Of a stretch of DNA of 64,000 nt, positions 52,362-61,465 are shown in pieces; the stretch's first letter is position 1; every line of letters begins with the position of its first letter. Under the pieces are notes generated by a model, which saw nothing but the letters and a program-made list of their open reading frames with translations, had not been told where the DNA came from and did not search any database. The stretch covers positions 2,604,001 to 2,668,000 of the forward strand of contig OZ257136.1 in NCBI GenBank assembly GCA_965278995.1. Direction: 5' to 3'. Origin of the DNA: JADJYF01 sp965278995. GTDB taxonomy: Bacteria > Pseudomonadota > Gammaproteobacteria > Ga0077536. The position numbers and the translations under genes were made by a program.

Positions 52362-53222
52362 CTATTCGTCGTGCGTGACGCGCTTGACGATGTATCCGCC
52401 GGAACGTTCATCGAGTTCGAGATCGAGCTGACCGCGCGTCTGAGCTTCTTCGAGCAGCTTGTTGAACGAACGAACGCCGTAGTAGCTTTCGTTGAATTCC
52501 GGTCGGCGACGTTTAAGTGCCTGCTTGATCATCGAACCCCACAGCGTCTCTTCCTCGCCGCGCTCCTGCTGCAGCGCGTCAGCTGTTTCGAGGATCAGCT
52601 CGATGGCGGCCTGAAGCTTGTCCACGGTCGGCGCCGGTGTCTCGGCAACCGCCGTCGGCGTGTCGTCCGACTTGGCTTTTGATTTATCGGTGATCGTCGC
52701 TTTTTTGGCCGGCGTGCGCCGGCGACGACGGCGATTGTCCTCTTCCTCGCGCACCAGATCGTCGTAAAAAATGAATTCGTCACAGTTGCGGATCAAGAGA
52801 TCGGCAGTCGAATTCTTGACGCCTACACCGATCACGGTCTTGGCATTCTCACGCAGCTTGCTGACCAGTGGCGAAAAATCAGAATCTCCACTGATAATGA
52901 CAAACGTATTGACGTGCGCCTTGGTATAGCAGAGATCGAGCGCATCGACGACCATGCGGATGTCGGCCGAGTTCTTGCCTGATTGCCTGACGTGCGGAAT
53001 TTCGATCAGTTCGAACGCCGCTTCGTGCATCTGCTCCTTGAATTCCTTGTAGCGCTCCCAGTCGCAATAAGCTTTCTTGACGACGATGCTGCCCTTGACG
53101 AGCAATCGTTCAAGCACGCGCTTGATGTCGAATTTGGCATACTTGGCATCGCGCACGCCAAGTGCGACATTCTCGAAGTCGCAGAACAGGGCAAGGTTGA
53201 GATTTTCGAGATTGATGGCCAT
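52362..53222 (-). CDS. NYN-domain (LabA-like) nuclease-like protein with LOTUS/OST-HTH-type C terminus
   Basis: The 286-residue protein has a PIN-like NYN domain (ALFCDFENVA, NSADIRMVVDAL and ISGDSDFSPLV supply the acidic residues) and a basic RRRRRR linker near 165-175. The C-terminal domain, with SMIKQALKRRRPEFNESYYG, resembles OST-HTH/LOTUS. Such proteins are thought to act on RNA. It is encoded opposite to and between the kinase and dehydrogenase genes. A longer frame upstream of 53222 is not family-like. Confidence 0.85.
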   Translation of the reverse strand: MAINLENLNLALFCDFENVALGVRDAKYAKFDIKRVLERLLVKGSIVVKKAYCDWERYKEFKEQMHEAAFELIEIPHVRQSGKNSADIRMVVDALDLCYTKAHVNTFVIISGDSDFSPLVSKLRENAKTVIGVGVKNSTADLLIRNCDEFIFYDDLVREEEDNRRRRRRTPAKKATITDKSKAKSDDTPTAVAETPAPTVDKLQAAIELILETADALQQERGEEETLWGSMIKQALKRRRPEFNESYYGVRSFNKLLEEAQTRGQLDLELDERSGGYIVKRVTHDE

Positions 53223-53405
53223 CGCCGCGGGGTGGTCTCCTGCCGTACAGTAATCGGGTTGCCGCCCGTTCACTGATCGGGCAGGTAAGCAGGCATTATA
53301 GAACTGGAGCGCACCGCAGTGGCCACGACGTCGTGATCGTCTGATTACAGTCGATGACAACAGCCCGCGACGCCGCGTTCCAGCACAAATCGAGGGAGCA
53401 CCGTT

Positions 53406-54680
53406 ATGTGGGCATTTGCGACCGATCCGGCATTTCAGCAACAACTCGACTGGATCGACCAGTTCGTGCGCCGGGAGGTCGAACCGCTCGACCACCTGCT
53501 CGGCAGTCAATGGAACATTCACGACCCGAATTTCGTGCGCCTGGTACGTCCACTGCAGGCAAAAGTTCGCGCACGAGGTCTGTGGGCTTGCCACCTCGGG
53601 CCGGAACTCGGCGGTCAGGGTTACGGCCAGGTCAAACTGGCTTTGATGAACGAGCTGTTCGGCCGTTCCCGCTTTGGACCGATAGTCTTCGGTGCTCAGG
53701 CACCTGACACCGGCAACGCGGAGATACTCGCCCATTACGGCACGCCCGGGCAGAAAAAAGAATTTCTCGAACCGCTGCTGGCCAACGAGATAGTGTCCTG
53801 TTTTTCCATGACGGAGCCACAGGGTGGCGCTGATCCGCTGGTCTTCAAGACCACGGCAACAGCAGACGGCGACGAGTGGGTCATCGACGGCGAGAAGTGG
53901 TTTTCGTCCAACGCCCGTTACGCGGCGTTTTTCATCGTCATGGCGGTGACCGACCCGGACGCGGCGCCATACCGACGCATGTCGATGTTCATCGTGCCTG
54001 CCGCCACACCGGGCGTCGAGATCAAACGCAATCTCACTTTCTATGGGGAACCTGAAGCAACTCACGCCTATATGCGCTACAACCAGGTCCGCGTGCCGCG
54101 CGAGAATATGCTTGGCGGACGCGGCGACGCGTTTGTGGTTGCGCAGACACGTCTCGGCGGCGGTCGGTTACACCACGCCATGCGCACCATCGCTCAGGCA
54201 CGTCGGGCGTTCGAGATGATGTGCGAACGCGCCTTATCGCGTACGACCAAAGGCGAGCTGCTGGCCCGCAAGCAGATGGTGCAGGAGAAAATTGCCGATT
54301 CGTGGGTTCAGTTGCGCCAGTTCCGCCTGCTCGTGCTGGAAACCGCCTGGATGATCGATCAGACCCACGATTACAAGGCAGTGCGCAAGCACATTGCCGC
54401 CGTCAAAGCCGTCATGCCATCGGTCCTTCACGATATCGCGGCACGGGCGCTGCATCTGCACGGCTCACTCGGCATTTCAACCGAGATGCCTTTCGCCGAC
54501 TGGGTCATCAATTCCTACCACGTCGGGCTTGCCGATGGCCCGACCGAAGTGCATAAGGTCACCGTGGCACGTGAAGTTCTGAAAGAGTTCGAAGGTACCG
54601 AACAGCTTTTCCCCGACTACCACGGTCCGGCCGAATTGGCCCGTGCACACGATTTGTACGATGACCTGATGGAAGATTGA
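53406..54680 (+). CDS. Acyl-CoA dehydrogenase (ACAD10/11-like)
   Basis: The 424-residue protein has acyl-CoA dehydrogenase motifs: CFSMTEPQGGADP (FAD binding), EWVIDGEKWFSSN, LHLHGSLGIS and the C-terminal GLADGPTEVHKVTVARE. GGGAG lies before ATG 53406. Its long C-terminal helix and the neighbouring APH-fold kinase match the ACAD10/11 group, in which the kinase phosphorylates a 4-hydroxyacyl-CoA and the dehydrogenase-fold domain eliminates phosphate. Ordinary alpha,beta-dehydrogenation is an alternative. Confidence 0.9.
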   Translation: MWAFATDPAFQQQLDWIDQFVRREVEPLDHLLGSQWNIHDPNFVRLVRPLQAKVRARGLWACHLGPELGGQGYGQVKLALMNELFGRSRFGPIVFGAQAPDTGNAEILAHYGTPGQKKEFLEPLLANEIVSCFSMTEPQGGADPLVFKTTATADGDEWVIDGEKWFSSNARYAAFFIVMAVTDPDAAPYRRMSMFIVPAATPGVEIKRNLTFYGEPEATHAYMRYNQVRVPRENMLGGRGDAFVVAQTRLGGGRLHHAMRTIAQARRAFEMMCERALSRTTKGELLARKQMVQEKIADSWVQLRQFRLLVLETAWMIDQTHDYKAVRKHIAAVKAVMPSVLHDIAARALHLHGSLGISTEMPFADWVINSYHVGLADGPTEVHKVTVAREVLKEFEGTEQLFPDYHGPAELARAHDLYDDLMED

Positions 54681-54704
54681 ATCGCTGAGGTGGCATAACC
54701 GGGA

Positions 54705-54803
54705 TTGTTGCGCCGTTCAGCGGTGACTGCAGCGAGGTTGACGCGCCGCGCAGAGGCGGCCTCACTGAGGTTGATGCGCCGTGCAGCGGGTCGCTGGCGG
54801 GAA
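54705..54803. repeat. 33-base tandem repeat, three diverged copies
   Basis: Units start at 54705, 54738 and 54771 with TTGTTGCGCC, TTGACGCGCC and TTGATGCGCC and continue with similar GC-rich sequence such as G-(T/C)-GCAG. The spacing is exactly 33 bases. The third copy runs into the 22-base inverted repeat. The region lies downstream of the acyl-CoA dehydrogenase gene and encodes no supported protein. Confidence 0.6.
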
Positions 54804-54925
54804 CAGGGGCTGGCTACCGTTACGCCATCCATCCCTGGATGGCTCCACTACCGCGCGCGCTACGCTAAACCATCCATGGCCCGCTTGCGCGCGAGGCGCG
54901 CCTGCCCCTGTTCCCGCCACCGACC
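54789..54925. repeat. Inverted repeat with 22-base arms
   Basis: The arms 54789-54810 and 54904-54925 are complementary at 21 of 22 positions and enclose 93 bases. Inside, GCCATCCA/TGGATGGC (54824-54843) forms a perfect 8-base stem with loop TCCC. The structure could be an extragenic palindrome or a remnant mobile element. A CCCT-gaa-AGGG hairpin with GGGGGGTTTT just after it could also act as a terminator. Confidence 0.65.
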
Positions 54926-54999
54926 CTGAAAGGGCGGGGGGTTTTCGTTCTGCTGGGTGCAGAAAAGAGCTGCCCTCCAGCGGTTTCACCAAGCACAAG

Positions 55000-55105
55000 G
55001 CGTGGTCGTGGTCTCGTGGCGGGACGCTGTGCGCACAGGGACGTGCGCACCGCAGCTTACATGGATGTACTTGCAGCGTGTCCCGCCACGAGACCACGAC
55101 CACGC
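55000..55105. repeat. Perfect inverted repeat with 26-base arms
   Basis: The arms 55000-55025 and 55080-55105 are perfectly complementary (26 of 26) and enclose 54 bases; the pairing extends further with a two-base bulge. The core GTGGCGGGA is shared with the preceding inverted repeat. The rest of the 583-base gap between the acyl-CoA dehydrogenase and nnrU (to 55263) holds no gene I can support. Confidence 0.75.
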
Positions 55106-55263
55106 ACCCACGTCAGGAATCTCGTCAGTGGCAAACGAAGGTATTCGAAACCACAAACACCAATCGGACTAGGGAGCTGCGGTACGTCGAGACGATGCCT
55201 CGCCAGATCCACCTCGTACGTTCTCACTCGGTTACAATCGGGTCTACCGCATGGGAGAGCGTC

Positions 55264-55827
55264 ATGGCAGTGTTCGTCCTTGGTCTGGTGTTGTTCTTTG
55301 CGGCGCATACGTTTTCGATGTTCCGCGTACCGCGCGAACGACTCGTGCAACGTATCGGCGCATTGCCTTATCGTGGACTGTATACGCTGGTATCGCTGGC
55401 CGGCTTCGTCTTGCTGATTGTTGGTTACGGTGACGCACCGCGCATTGACATCTGGGCACCACCTGGATTTCTGCGCCACCTCACGATGCTGCTGATGCTG
55501 CCCGTGTTCGTGCTGCTGGTTGCCGCCTATGTACCGGGACATCTCAAAGCGCGGCTCGGCAACCCGATGCTGCTGGCACTGAAAACCTGGGCGCTGGCCC
55601 ATCTTCTCGTCAATGGCGACCTCGCCTCCATGCTGCTGTTCGGCAGTTTTCTGCTGTGGGCGGTAGCCGATCTGATGGCCGTCAAACGGAGTGGCAGAAG
55701 TTCGCGTGTAGCGCATCCGAAAGTGATGTTCGATGTCGTCGCTGTCGTGTCTGGGCTCGCAATTTACGTCGCGTTCGTGCTCTGGTTGCACACCCGGTTG
55801 ATAGGTGTTCCGTTGCTGCCGGCGTGA
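55264..55827 (+). CDS. NnrU-family membrane protein
   Basis: The 187-residue protein has five to six hydrophobic helices and the family-like N terminus FVLGLVLFFAAHTFSM, then a segment LPYRGLYTLVSLAGFVLLIV. NnrU proteins resemble the isoprenoid-linked methyltransferase membrane family and were first noted near nitrite reductase genes; their function is unresolved. GGGAG lies upstream of ATG 55264. Confidence 0.85.
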   Translation: MAVFVLGLVLFFAAHTFSMFRVPRERLVQRIGALPYRGLYTLVSLAGFVLLIVGYGDAPRIDIWAPPGFLRHLTMLLMLPVFVLLVAAYVPGHLKARLGNPMLLALKTWALAHLLVNGDLASMLLFGSFLLWAVADLMAVKRSGRSSRVAHPKVMFDVVAVVSGLAIYVAFVLWLHTRLIGVPLLPA

Positions 55828-55987
55828 CCATGCGTGTCGACCAGGAAACATCGTGTGTCATGCATGTGTACTGGCACACCGTCTTGCGTGCAGCTGTACC
55901 GGCCGCCGGGCTGTCGCGGCTGCGTCACCCGGGCGACCCGTGTAAGATCCGCCCGCCACTCCACGGATATACCGCGAATCAAGCGAG

Positions 55988-57070
55988 ATGACAGCCCCGC
56001 CAAGCCAGGCCGACGAGCATTTTCAACGCCGCATCCTGCAAGGTGTTTCGCGGACGTTTGCGTTGACGATCCCGCAACTGCCGGCGGGACTCGATCGCGC
56101 GATTTCGAATGCTTACCTGCTCTGCCGTATTGCCGATACGATCGAAGACGACGCCGGGTTATCGTTCAGCGATAAGCAGCAGTTCTCACGCACTTTCATC
56201 GACATCGTGGAGGCGCGTTCGGCGGCTGAGCCGTTTGCCGTCGCGTTAGCGCCGGCGCTTGCGGCACATGCCACTGCGGCCGAGCGCGAATTGATAGCTG
56301 CGACGCCGGCCGTAATTCGCATCACACACAGTTTGAACGAGCGCCAGAGAGCGGCCATGGCGCGTTGCGTCCGCATCATGGCCGAGGGCATGGTTCACTA
56401 TCAGGGCCAGGAAACGCTCGATGGTGTGACCGATCAGGCCGCCATGGATCGTTACTGCTATTACGTGGCGGGCGTCGTCGGCGAAATGCTGACGGCGTTT
56501 TTCTGCGATCATTGCCCGGAATTGCGCGCGCGCGAGACCGAGATGATGCATCTTGCGGTGTCTTTCGGCCAGGGATTGCAGATGACCAATATCCTGAAAG
56601 ATATCTGGGAGGACCGCGCGCGCGGCGCTTGCTGGCTGCCGCGCGACATCTTTGCCGCACGTGGTGTCGTTTTAAGCGGGCTCGCGCCCGGCGCCGGCGA
56701 TAATGCGTTTACGGACGGACTCGGTCAGCTCATTGCGATCGCACATGGCCATCTGCGCAATGCGCTTCGCTATACCTTGTTATTGCCTTCGAACGAGCCG
56801 GGAATGCGCCGATTCTGCTTATGGGCGCTGGGCATGGCGGTATTGACGCTACGCAAGCTGAATGGTCGGCGCGATTTTTCGGCCGGTACGGATGTCAAAA
56901 TTTCCCGTCGAGCGGTCAAGGTAACGCTGGTCACGACCAATCTACTGGTGTCCTCCGATACGCTGCTGAACGCATTGTTCGACCTCACATCAATGGGCTT
57001 GCCCCAGCGCCGCATCGTGACGCCGATAGCAAGCGTCGCCGAAATCACCGGCAGCCGCCTCGCGCCTTGA
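55988..57070 (+). CDS. Squalene/phytoene synthase family protein
   Basis: The 360-residue protein has the first aspartate motif DTIED (50-54) after ISNAYLLCRIA, the segment YCYYVAGVVGEMLT near 155, and the second motif NILKDIWEDRARG near 205. These define head-to-head prenyl synthases that join two farnesyl diphosphates. At 360 residues it is longer than HpnC or HpnD (about 280) and nearer to one-step squalene synthases. HpnD-like presqualene synthase remains possible. It opens the hpn-like gene series and would use FPP to supply squalene or a related C30 product. No squalene-hopene cyclase is in this window. Confidence 0.88.
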   Translation: MTAPPSQADEHFQRRILQGVSRTFALTIPQLPAGLDRAISNAYLLCRIADTIEDDAGLSFSDKQQFSRTFIDIVEARSAAEPFAVALAPALAAHATAAERELIAATPAVIRITHSLNERQRAAMARCVRIMAEGMVHYQGQETLDGVTDQAAMDRYCYYVAGVVGEMLTAFFCDHCPELRARETEMMHLAVSFGQGLQMTNILKDIWEDRARGACWLPRDIFAARGVVLSGLAPGAGDNAFTDGLGQLIAIAHGHLRNALRYTLLLPSNEPGMRRFCLWALGMAVLTLRKLNGRRDFSAGTDVKISRRAVKVTLVTTNLLVSSDTLLNALFDLTSMGLPQRRIVTPIASVAEITGSRLAP

Positions 57071-57110
57071 CATATCGTTCCCAGTCGCTATCCCGTCGCC
57101 GGCGAGTCAG

Positions 57111-57788
57111 ATGAAAATCGGCATCGTTACTGCACTTGCTGCCGAAGCGGCAACGTTTGCCTGGACATCGGGCAAGCTCTGCGGTGGCCATGTCGGTGTC
57201 GTGCGTGTCAGTGGCATTGGCCCGCAGCACGCCGCGGCCGCCGGGTCAGCTTGCCTGGCCGACGGATGCGACGCACTCGTGAGCTGGGGGCTTGCCGGCG
57301 GACTCGACACAAGGCTCAACGCTACAAGTCTGCTGATCGCCGAGACGATCAACGACGAGAACGGCGGATGCTGGTCAGGCGACGAAACGCTGACGGCACT
57401 GTTCAGTGCGCGATTTGCCGGGCTAGGCGCTCAACGCTGCCGCATAGTCAGCGTTGCCGCGCCGGCTACGGCAGTCGCAACGAAGCATGCGCTCAAACTT
57501 GCGTCGGGTGCAGCGGCAGTGGATATGGAGTCCGCAGCGCTGGCGCGGATCGCAGCGGCGGCAGGCGCCCCTTATGCTGCAGTTCGCTGCATTGTCGATC
57601 CGGCTGACTTCGACTTACCGCTCGCGGCACTCGCCGGTATGCGCTACGACGGTCGTCAGGCTGCGCTGGCGACTTGCGCGGCGTTGCTGCGCCGGCCCGG
57701 TGAACTCGGCGACCTGCTGCGTCTGGCCGGATGGTATCGCGCCGCATTGCGCCAACTGGCCCGGGCGGCGCGCCAATTGGTCGCGTGA
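57111..57788 (+). CDS. hpnG: Hopanoid-type nucleosidase/phosphorylase (HpnG-like)
   Basis: The 225-residue protein has the start MKIGIVTALAAEAATF, the segment VSGIGPQHAAAAG, and the nucleosidase signature VDMESAALARIA. HpnG removes adenine from adenosylhopane to give ribosylhopane. It starts 40 bases after the squalene-synthase-family gene on the same strand. The usual catalytic S-D near the end reads CIVDPADF here. A plain methylthioadenosine-nucleosidase-like role is the main alternative. Confidence 0.8.
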   Translation: MKIGIVTALAAEAATFAWTSGKLCGGHVGVVRVSGIGPQHAAAAGSACLADGCDALVSWGLAGGLDTRLNATSLLIAETINDENGGCWSGDETLTALFSARFAGLGAQRCRIVSVAAPATAVATKHALKLASGAAAVDMESAALARIAAAAGAPYAAVRCIVDPADFDLPLAALAGMRYDGRQAALATCAALLRRPGELGDLLRLAGWYRAALRQLARAARQLVA

Positions 57789-57951
57789 GCGATCACACGT
57801 GACGCCGCCACAGCAAACGCTTACCAGGCATCGGGTTGCGGCCCTGCGGATCATCCCGAATTGACGATAGCACGAAAATTCGTCACCGTCCGGGCTGGGG
57901 AGTCCATGAGCAAGACGTCATGTCCAATCTAAGGACCTTGGATACAGCGAC

Positions 57952-58560
57952 ATGAGCAACAAGCCCTGGGATGCACAGCTTGCTGCCGCTTTAGTACGCC
58001 CATTCATCCATTCTCGCATCGTTCATCCCAATCACTTTACTGCGCTCAGACTGCTGGTTGGCGGCGCCGGGGCCTTCTGTTTTGCGAGCGGGGGCCATGC
58101 CAACCTTGCAGCGGGACTGGTTGTCGCGTCGAATTTCCTCGATCACACGGACGGCGAACTCGCCCGTGAGAGCGGCAAGACGAGCCGCTTCGGCCACTAC
58201 TTCGATTTGATTTCCGATGCGCTGGTCACGGTCGGCCTGTTTGCCGGTATCGGCGTCGGCCTGGCGCATGGGCCGTTGGGCCATATTGCGACAGCAATGG
58301 GTGCGGTTGCAGGATTCGCCGTTGCTGGCATCTTCCATTTGCGTGATCAGATCGAGCGTCACCATGGCAAGGTCGCTACACGTCAACCGCGCTGGGGTGG
58401 CTTCGAAGCGGAGGATATTCTCTACCTCTTACCTGTGGTGACGTTCAGCAATTCACTGAATGGATTTCTGCACGCTGCGGCGATTGGCGCCCCAGTCGCT
58501 TTCCTGCTCGTCCTCGGCCAATACATACGCGTCATGCGTGCGCGGTCGAGCGCACCGTGA
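57952..58560 (+). CDS. CDP-alcohol phosphatidyltransferase
   Basis: The 202-residue membrane protein has the complete family motif D-x2-D-G-x2-A-R-x8-G-x3-D-x3-D, from Asp64 to Asp89 (DHTDGELAR, then GHYFDLISD). Such enzymes move a phospho-alcohol from a CDP-activated donor to an acceptor alcohol. It lies inside the hopanoid-like series and near a PEP mutase-nucleotidyltransferase, so the donor may be a CMP-phosphonate; this is inferred. Its stop overlaps the GTG of hpnA. Confidence 0.9.
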   Translation: MSNKPWDAQLAAALVRPFIHSRIVHPNHFTALRLLVGGAGAFCFASGGHANLAAGLVVASNFLDHTDGELARESGKTSRFGHYFDLISDALVTVGLFAGIGVGLAHGPLGHIATAMGAVAGFAVAGIFHLRDQIERHHGKVATRQPRWGGFEAEDILYLLPVVTFSNSLNGFLHAAAIGAPVAFLLVLGQYIRVMRARSSAP

Positions 58561-59549
58561 CAGTCCTCGTCACCGGCGCCTCGGGTTTTCTCGGCAGCGC
58601 GGTGACGCGCCTGCTGCTGGCCGAAGGCGAACGCGTCCGCGTGCTGACCCGCGCACAGAGCGACACGCGCAATCTCACCGGGCTCGAAGTCGAAATCGTG
58701 AATGGCGATCTTCGCGATGCGGCCTCGCTCGCTCGCGCCTGCAACGGGTGCGCCGGTCTCTATCACGTTGCAGCCGATTACCGGCTGTGGGTCCGTGACC
58801 CGCAAACGCTGTATGACAGCAACGTCGAAGGCACCCGCGCGCTGATGGGCGCTGCTCTAACTGCCGGTATTCCACGCATTGTTTATACCAGCAGCGTCGC
58901 GACCCTTGGTGTCTTGTCCGACAATGCGTCGGCGAACGAAGACACACCGGTGACTCTGGCTGACATGATCGGACACTACAAGCGATCGAAATTTCTTGCC
59001 GAAAGAGTTGTCGACGAACTCGTACGCGATAGAGCGCTCCCCGCTGTCATTGTCAATCCGTCGACTCCGATAGGTCCGCGCGATATCAAGCCAACGCCTA
59101 CCGGTCGCATCGTCCGTGACGCTGCATGCGGTCGAATTCCAGCCTATGTCGATACCGGTCTGAACGTCGCGCACGTCGATGATGTTGCACGCGGCCATCT
59201 ACTCGCATTTAGCCGCGGGCAGGTCGGCCGTCGCTACATTCTCGGTGGCGATAACCTCTCGCTTCGTGAAATTTTGACGCTGGTTGCGCGCTTATGCGGA
59301 CGTCCGCCACCGCGCGTGCGTCTGCCGCGCCTGGCGGTCTACCCGGTGGCCTGGGTCAGCGAAGCCTGGGCGCGAATCCGCAACGGCCCGGAGCCGCAGG
59401 CGACCATCGACGGACTGCGCATGGCCCGAAAAAAAATGTACTTCGACTCGACCCGCGCGCAAAACGAGCTCGGCTATGTCTCCCGCCCGGCTCGCGACGC
59501 CATCACCGACGCCATCAACTGGTTCAAAGCCAATAATTATCTGGATTGA
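58557..59549 (+). CDS. hpnA: Hopanoid-associated sugar epimerase HpnA
   Basis: The 330-residue extended SDR protein has GASGFLG at 7-13, AADYRLWVRDP and NVEGTRALM near 75-95, the active site MIGHYKRSKFLAERV with Y-x3-K, and ADYRLW/DMIGHYKRSKF phrases that I recognise from HpnA. It starts at a GTG that overlaps the phosphatidyltransferase stop, so the two are translationally coupled. The exact reaction of HpnA is not established; it is proposed to modify the sugar-derived hopanoid side chain. Confidence 0.9.
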   Translation: MTVLVTGASGFLGSAVTRLLLAEGERVRVLTRAQSDTRNLTGLEVEIVNGDLRDAASLARACNGCAGLYHVAADYRLWVRDPQTLYDSNVEGTRALMGAALTAGIPRIVYTSSVATLGVLSDNASANEDTPVTLADMIGHYKRSKFLAERVVDELVRDRALPAVIVNPSTPIGPRDIKPTPTGRIVRDAACGRIPAYVDTGLNVAHVDDVARGHLLAFSRGQVGRRYILGGDNLSLREILTLVARLCGRPPPRVRLPRLAVYPVAWVSEAWARIRNGPEPQATIDGLRMARKKMYFDSTRAQNELGYVSRPARDAITDAINWFKANNYLD

Positions 59550-59559
59550 TGCGTAGAGC

Positions 59560-60573
59560 TCACTCCGCGGGGTCGGTTCGGCTGGCCGCGACCCGCGCTG
59601 GTGTCACCGCGTAAAACGATGCCAGGACCAAACTCGCCGCGATCCAGATCAGATCGCGAAATCGACGCACCAGCGCAGTCGCGACACCAGCCGATGGCAC
59701 GCCCGTCAGTGCACCGACGCCGATCAGAAACGCGCCTTCCTGCGTGCCGAGGCCCGCTGGAATGAAAAACGTCACAGTGCGAACCAGTTGCACCATGCAT
59801 TCGATCATCCAGACCTCGGCGTAGCTCACCGGATAACCGACAAAATCCATGATCAGCCAGACCTCGACTGCGCCGAGCAGCCAGTTGACCATGGCCAGCA
59901 CAAACGACCACCACAGGCGTCGGCCATGTTCGCGGTAAAAGCGCGCGAACTGATGGTCGATATCTTCGGCGGCCACGATGACGCCGGCAAGTCTGCGACC
60001 GAAACGGCTGCGTCCAAGCCTGCCGGCGATGAACGTGGACAGTCGAAGATGCTGCATGAGGAAAAACACGACAGTCGAGAAGACCAGGAACGCCAGTCCG
60101 CCGGCGGCAATCGCTTTGTGCGTGCTGGTGAAACCTGGATGATCGAGCAGCATGAGCACACCGATGGCGACGAACACCACCAGCGAACACATACTGGTTG
60201 TTTTCGCGATCACGAGCGAGGCGCCGGAATCGCGCAATGGCACACCCCAATTGACTTTGAGCAACCACGCTTTGATCGGTTCGCCGCCCAGTGAAGCTGT
60301 CGGCGTAATGTTGTTGTAAGCCTCGCCTATCATGCGCACAACGAACATGCGCGCAACCCAACGCAGATCCATGCCGACACTCGGCAACGCCAACTGCCAG
60401 CTTACGGCGTCCGCGCCGAAATACAGCGCATAAACACCGAGTACGGCAAGCATGCCGCCAGGACCAACTCGCGCGACCTGCGTCCACAATTCGGCGAGAT
60501 CGGTTTCACGGAGGATCAGCGCCAGCAGCAGCAGGCCAACCAGCAGAAAAGTGAATTTGGCGAACTTGATCAT
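59560..60573 (-). CDS. HpnL-like (LPG synthase TM / flippase-like) membrane protein
   Basis: The 337-residue polytopic protein has VRMIGEAYNNITPTASLGGEP (about 76-96) and a segment VRTVTFFIPAGLGTQEG. These mark the lysylphosphatidylglycerol-synthase TM-like family, which includes HpnL. It is encoded on the opposite strand within the hpn/phosphonate series, convergent with hpnA, with 10 bases between stops. Such proteins are thought to move or help make membrane lipids. Confidence 0.85.
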   Translation of the reverse strand: MIKFAKFTFLLVGLLLLALILRETDLAELWTQVARVGPGGMLAVLGVYALYFGADAVSWQLALPSVGMDLRWVARMFVVRMIGEAYNNITPTASLGGEPIKAWLLKVNWGVPLRDSGASLVIAKTTSMCSLVVFVAIGVLMLLDHPGFTSTHKAIAAGGLAFLVFSTVVFFLMQHLRLSTFIAGRLGRSRFGRRLAGVIVAAEDIDHQFARFYREHGRRLWWSFVLAMVNWLLGAVEVWLIMDFVGYPVSYAEVWMIECMVQLVRTVTFFIPAGLGTQEGAFLIGVGALTGVPSAGVATALVRRFRDLIWIAASLVLASFYAVTPARVAASRTDPAE

Positions 60574-60706
60574 GAACTCCGCCTGACGGGGCGCGCGGGA
60601 CTATGGCATACGGTTGTGCCTCATACCATTGGCACTGGCTGGTGGTTGCGGCCCACGCGCTGCCCGGGTACGCTTGCCGCGCCTCAGCGCCTCAGGGATT
60701 GCACCG

Positions 60707-61453
60707 ATGTCCAGCACGACCGTCAAACTGCCAGATACCGCGCCGCTTGCCGCGCATCTGGCTGGCTGGGATGACGCCGCGCTCGCCGCTGAGTTCAACG
60801 CCAACGGCGAGTTCATTGCCCTGACTGAGTTCCTGCCGCCAGCGTTGCTGGCGACGCTGACCATGAGTCTGCCGGCGCTGGAATCACACGTGCATCGTAA
60901 TTTCATTCCCGGGCATAAAAAAGGCGGCAGCATCTCGCGTTACGCGCTTGATGCACATGCGCCTGCCTTCACGGCGCTGTATCGTGAACCTGCGCTGCGT
61001 ACATTCCTTGAACGTCTGTGCGGCAAGCCTCTGCTGTATTGCCCAGCCGACGATGCGCACGCCTATGCCTTGTACTACTACACCGAACCCGGTGACCACA
61101 TCGGTTATCACTACGATACGTCGTACTACAAAGGGGCCCGCTATACCGTACTGCTTGGTCTCATCGATGAGTCGAGCTGCAAGCTGGAATACGAACTGTT
61201 TCATGACCAGCCGACACGCACGCCGGTTCCAGGCGCGATGTCGCTCGCGCCGGGAACGCTGGTCGTATTCAATGGCGACAAGCTGTGGCACCGCATCACG
61301 CCAGCAGCGGCAGGCGATCGTCGCATCGCACTTACGCTGGAGTATGTCACCAGTCATGCCATGCATCCCGTGCGCCGTTTTGTCTCCAACATGAAAGACG
61401 CTATCGCCTACTTCGGATTCCGCCAGGTCTTCAGCGGCTCACGCCGCCGTTGA
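60707..61453 (+). CDS. 2-oxoglutarate/Fe(II)-dependent oxygenase family protein
   Basis: The 248-residue protein has the iron triad H135-x-D137 in GYHYDTSYYKG and His195 in DKLWHRI, with Arg205/206 as the likely 2-oxoglutarate ligand in GDRRIALTLEY. The frame extends to 60614, but ATG 60707 is the first good start. It starts the run of genes leading into the phosphonate enzymes (13 bases before the next gene), so it may hydroxylate the phosphonate headgroup or the lipid. The substrate is unknown. Confidence 0.8.
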   Translation: MSSTTVKLPDTAPLAAHLAGWDDAALAAEFNANGEFIALTEFLPPALLATLTMSLPALESHVHRNFIPGHKKGGSISRYALDAHAPAFTALYREPALRTFLERLCGKPLLYCPADDAHAYALYYYTEPGDHIGYHYDTSYYKGARYTVLLGLIDESSCKLEYELFHDQPTRTPVPGAMSLAPGTLVVFNGDKLWHRITPAAAGDRRIALTLEYVTSHAMHPVRRFVSNMKDAIAYFGFRQVFSGSRRR

Positions 61454-61465
61454 ATTTACGCTGAC

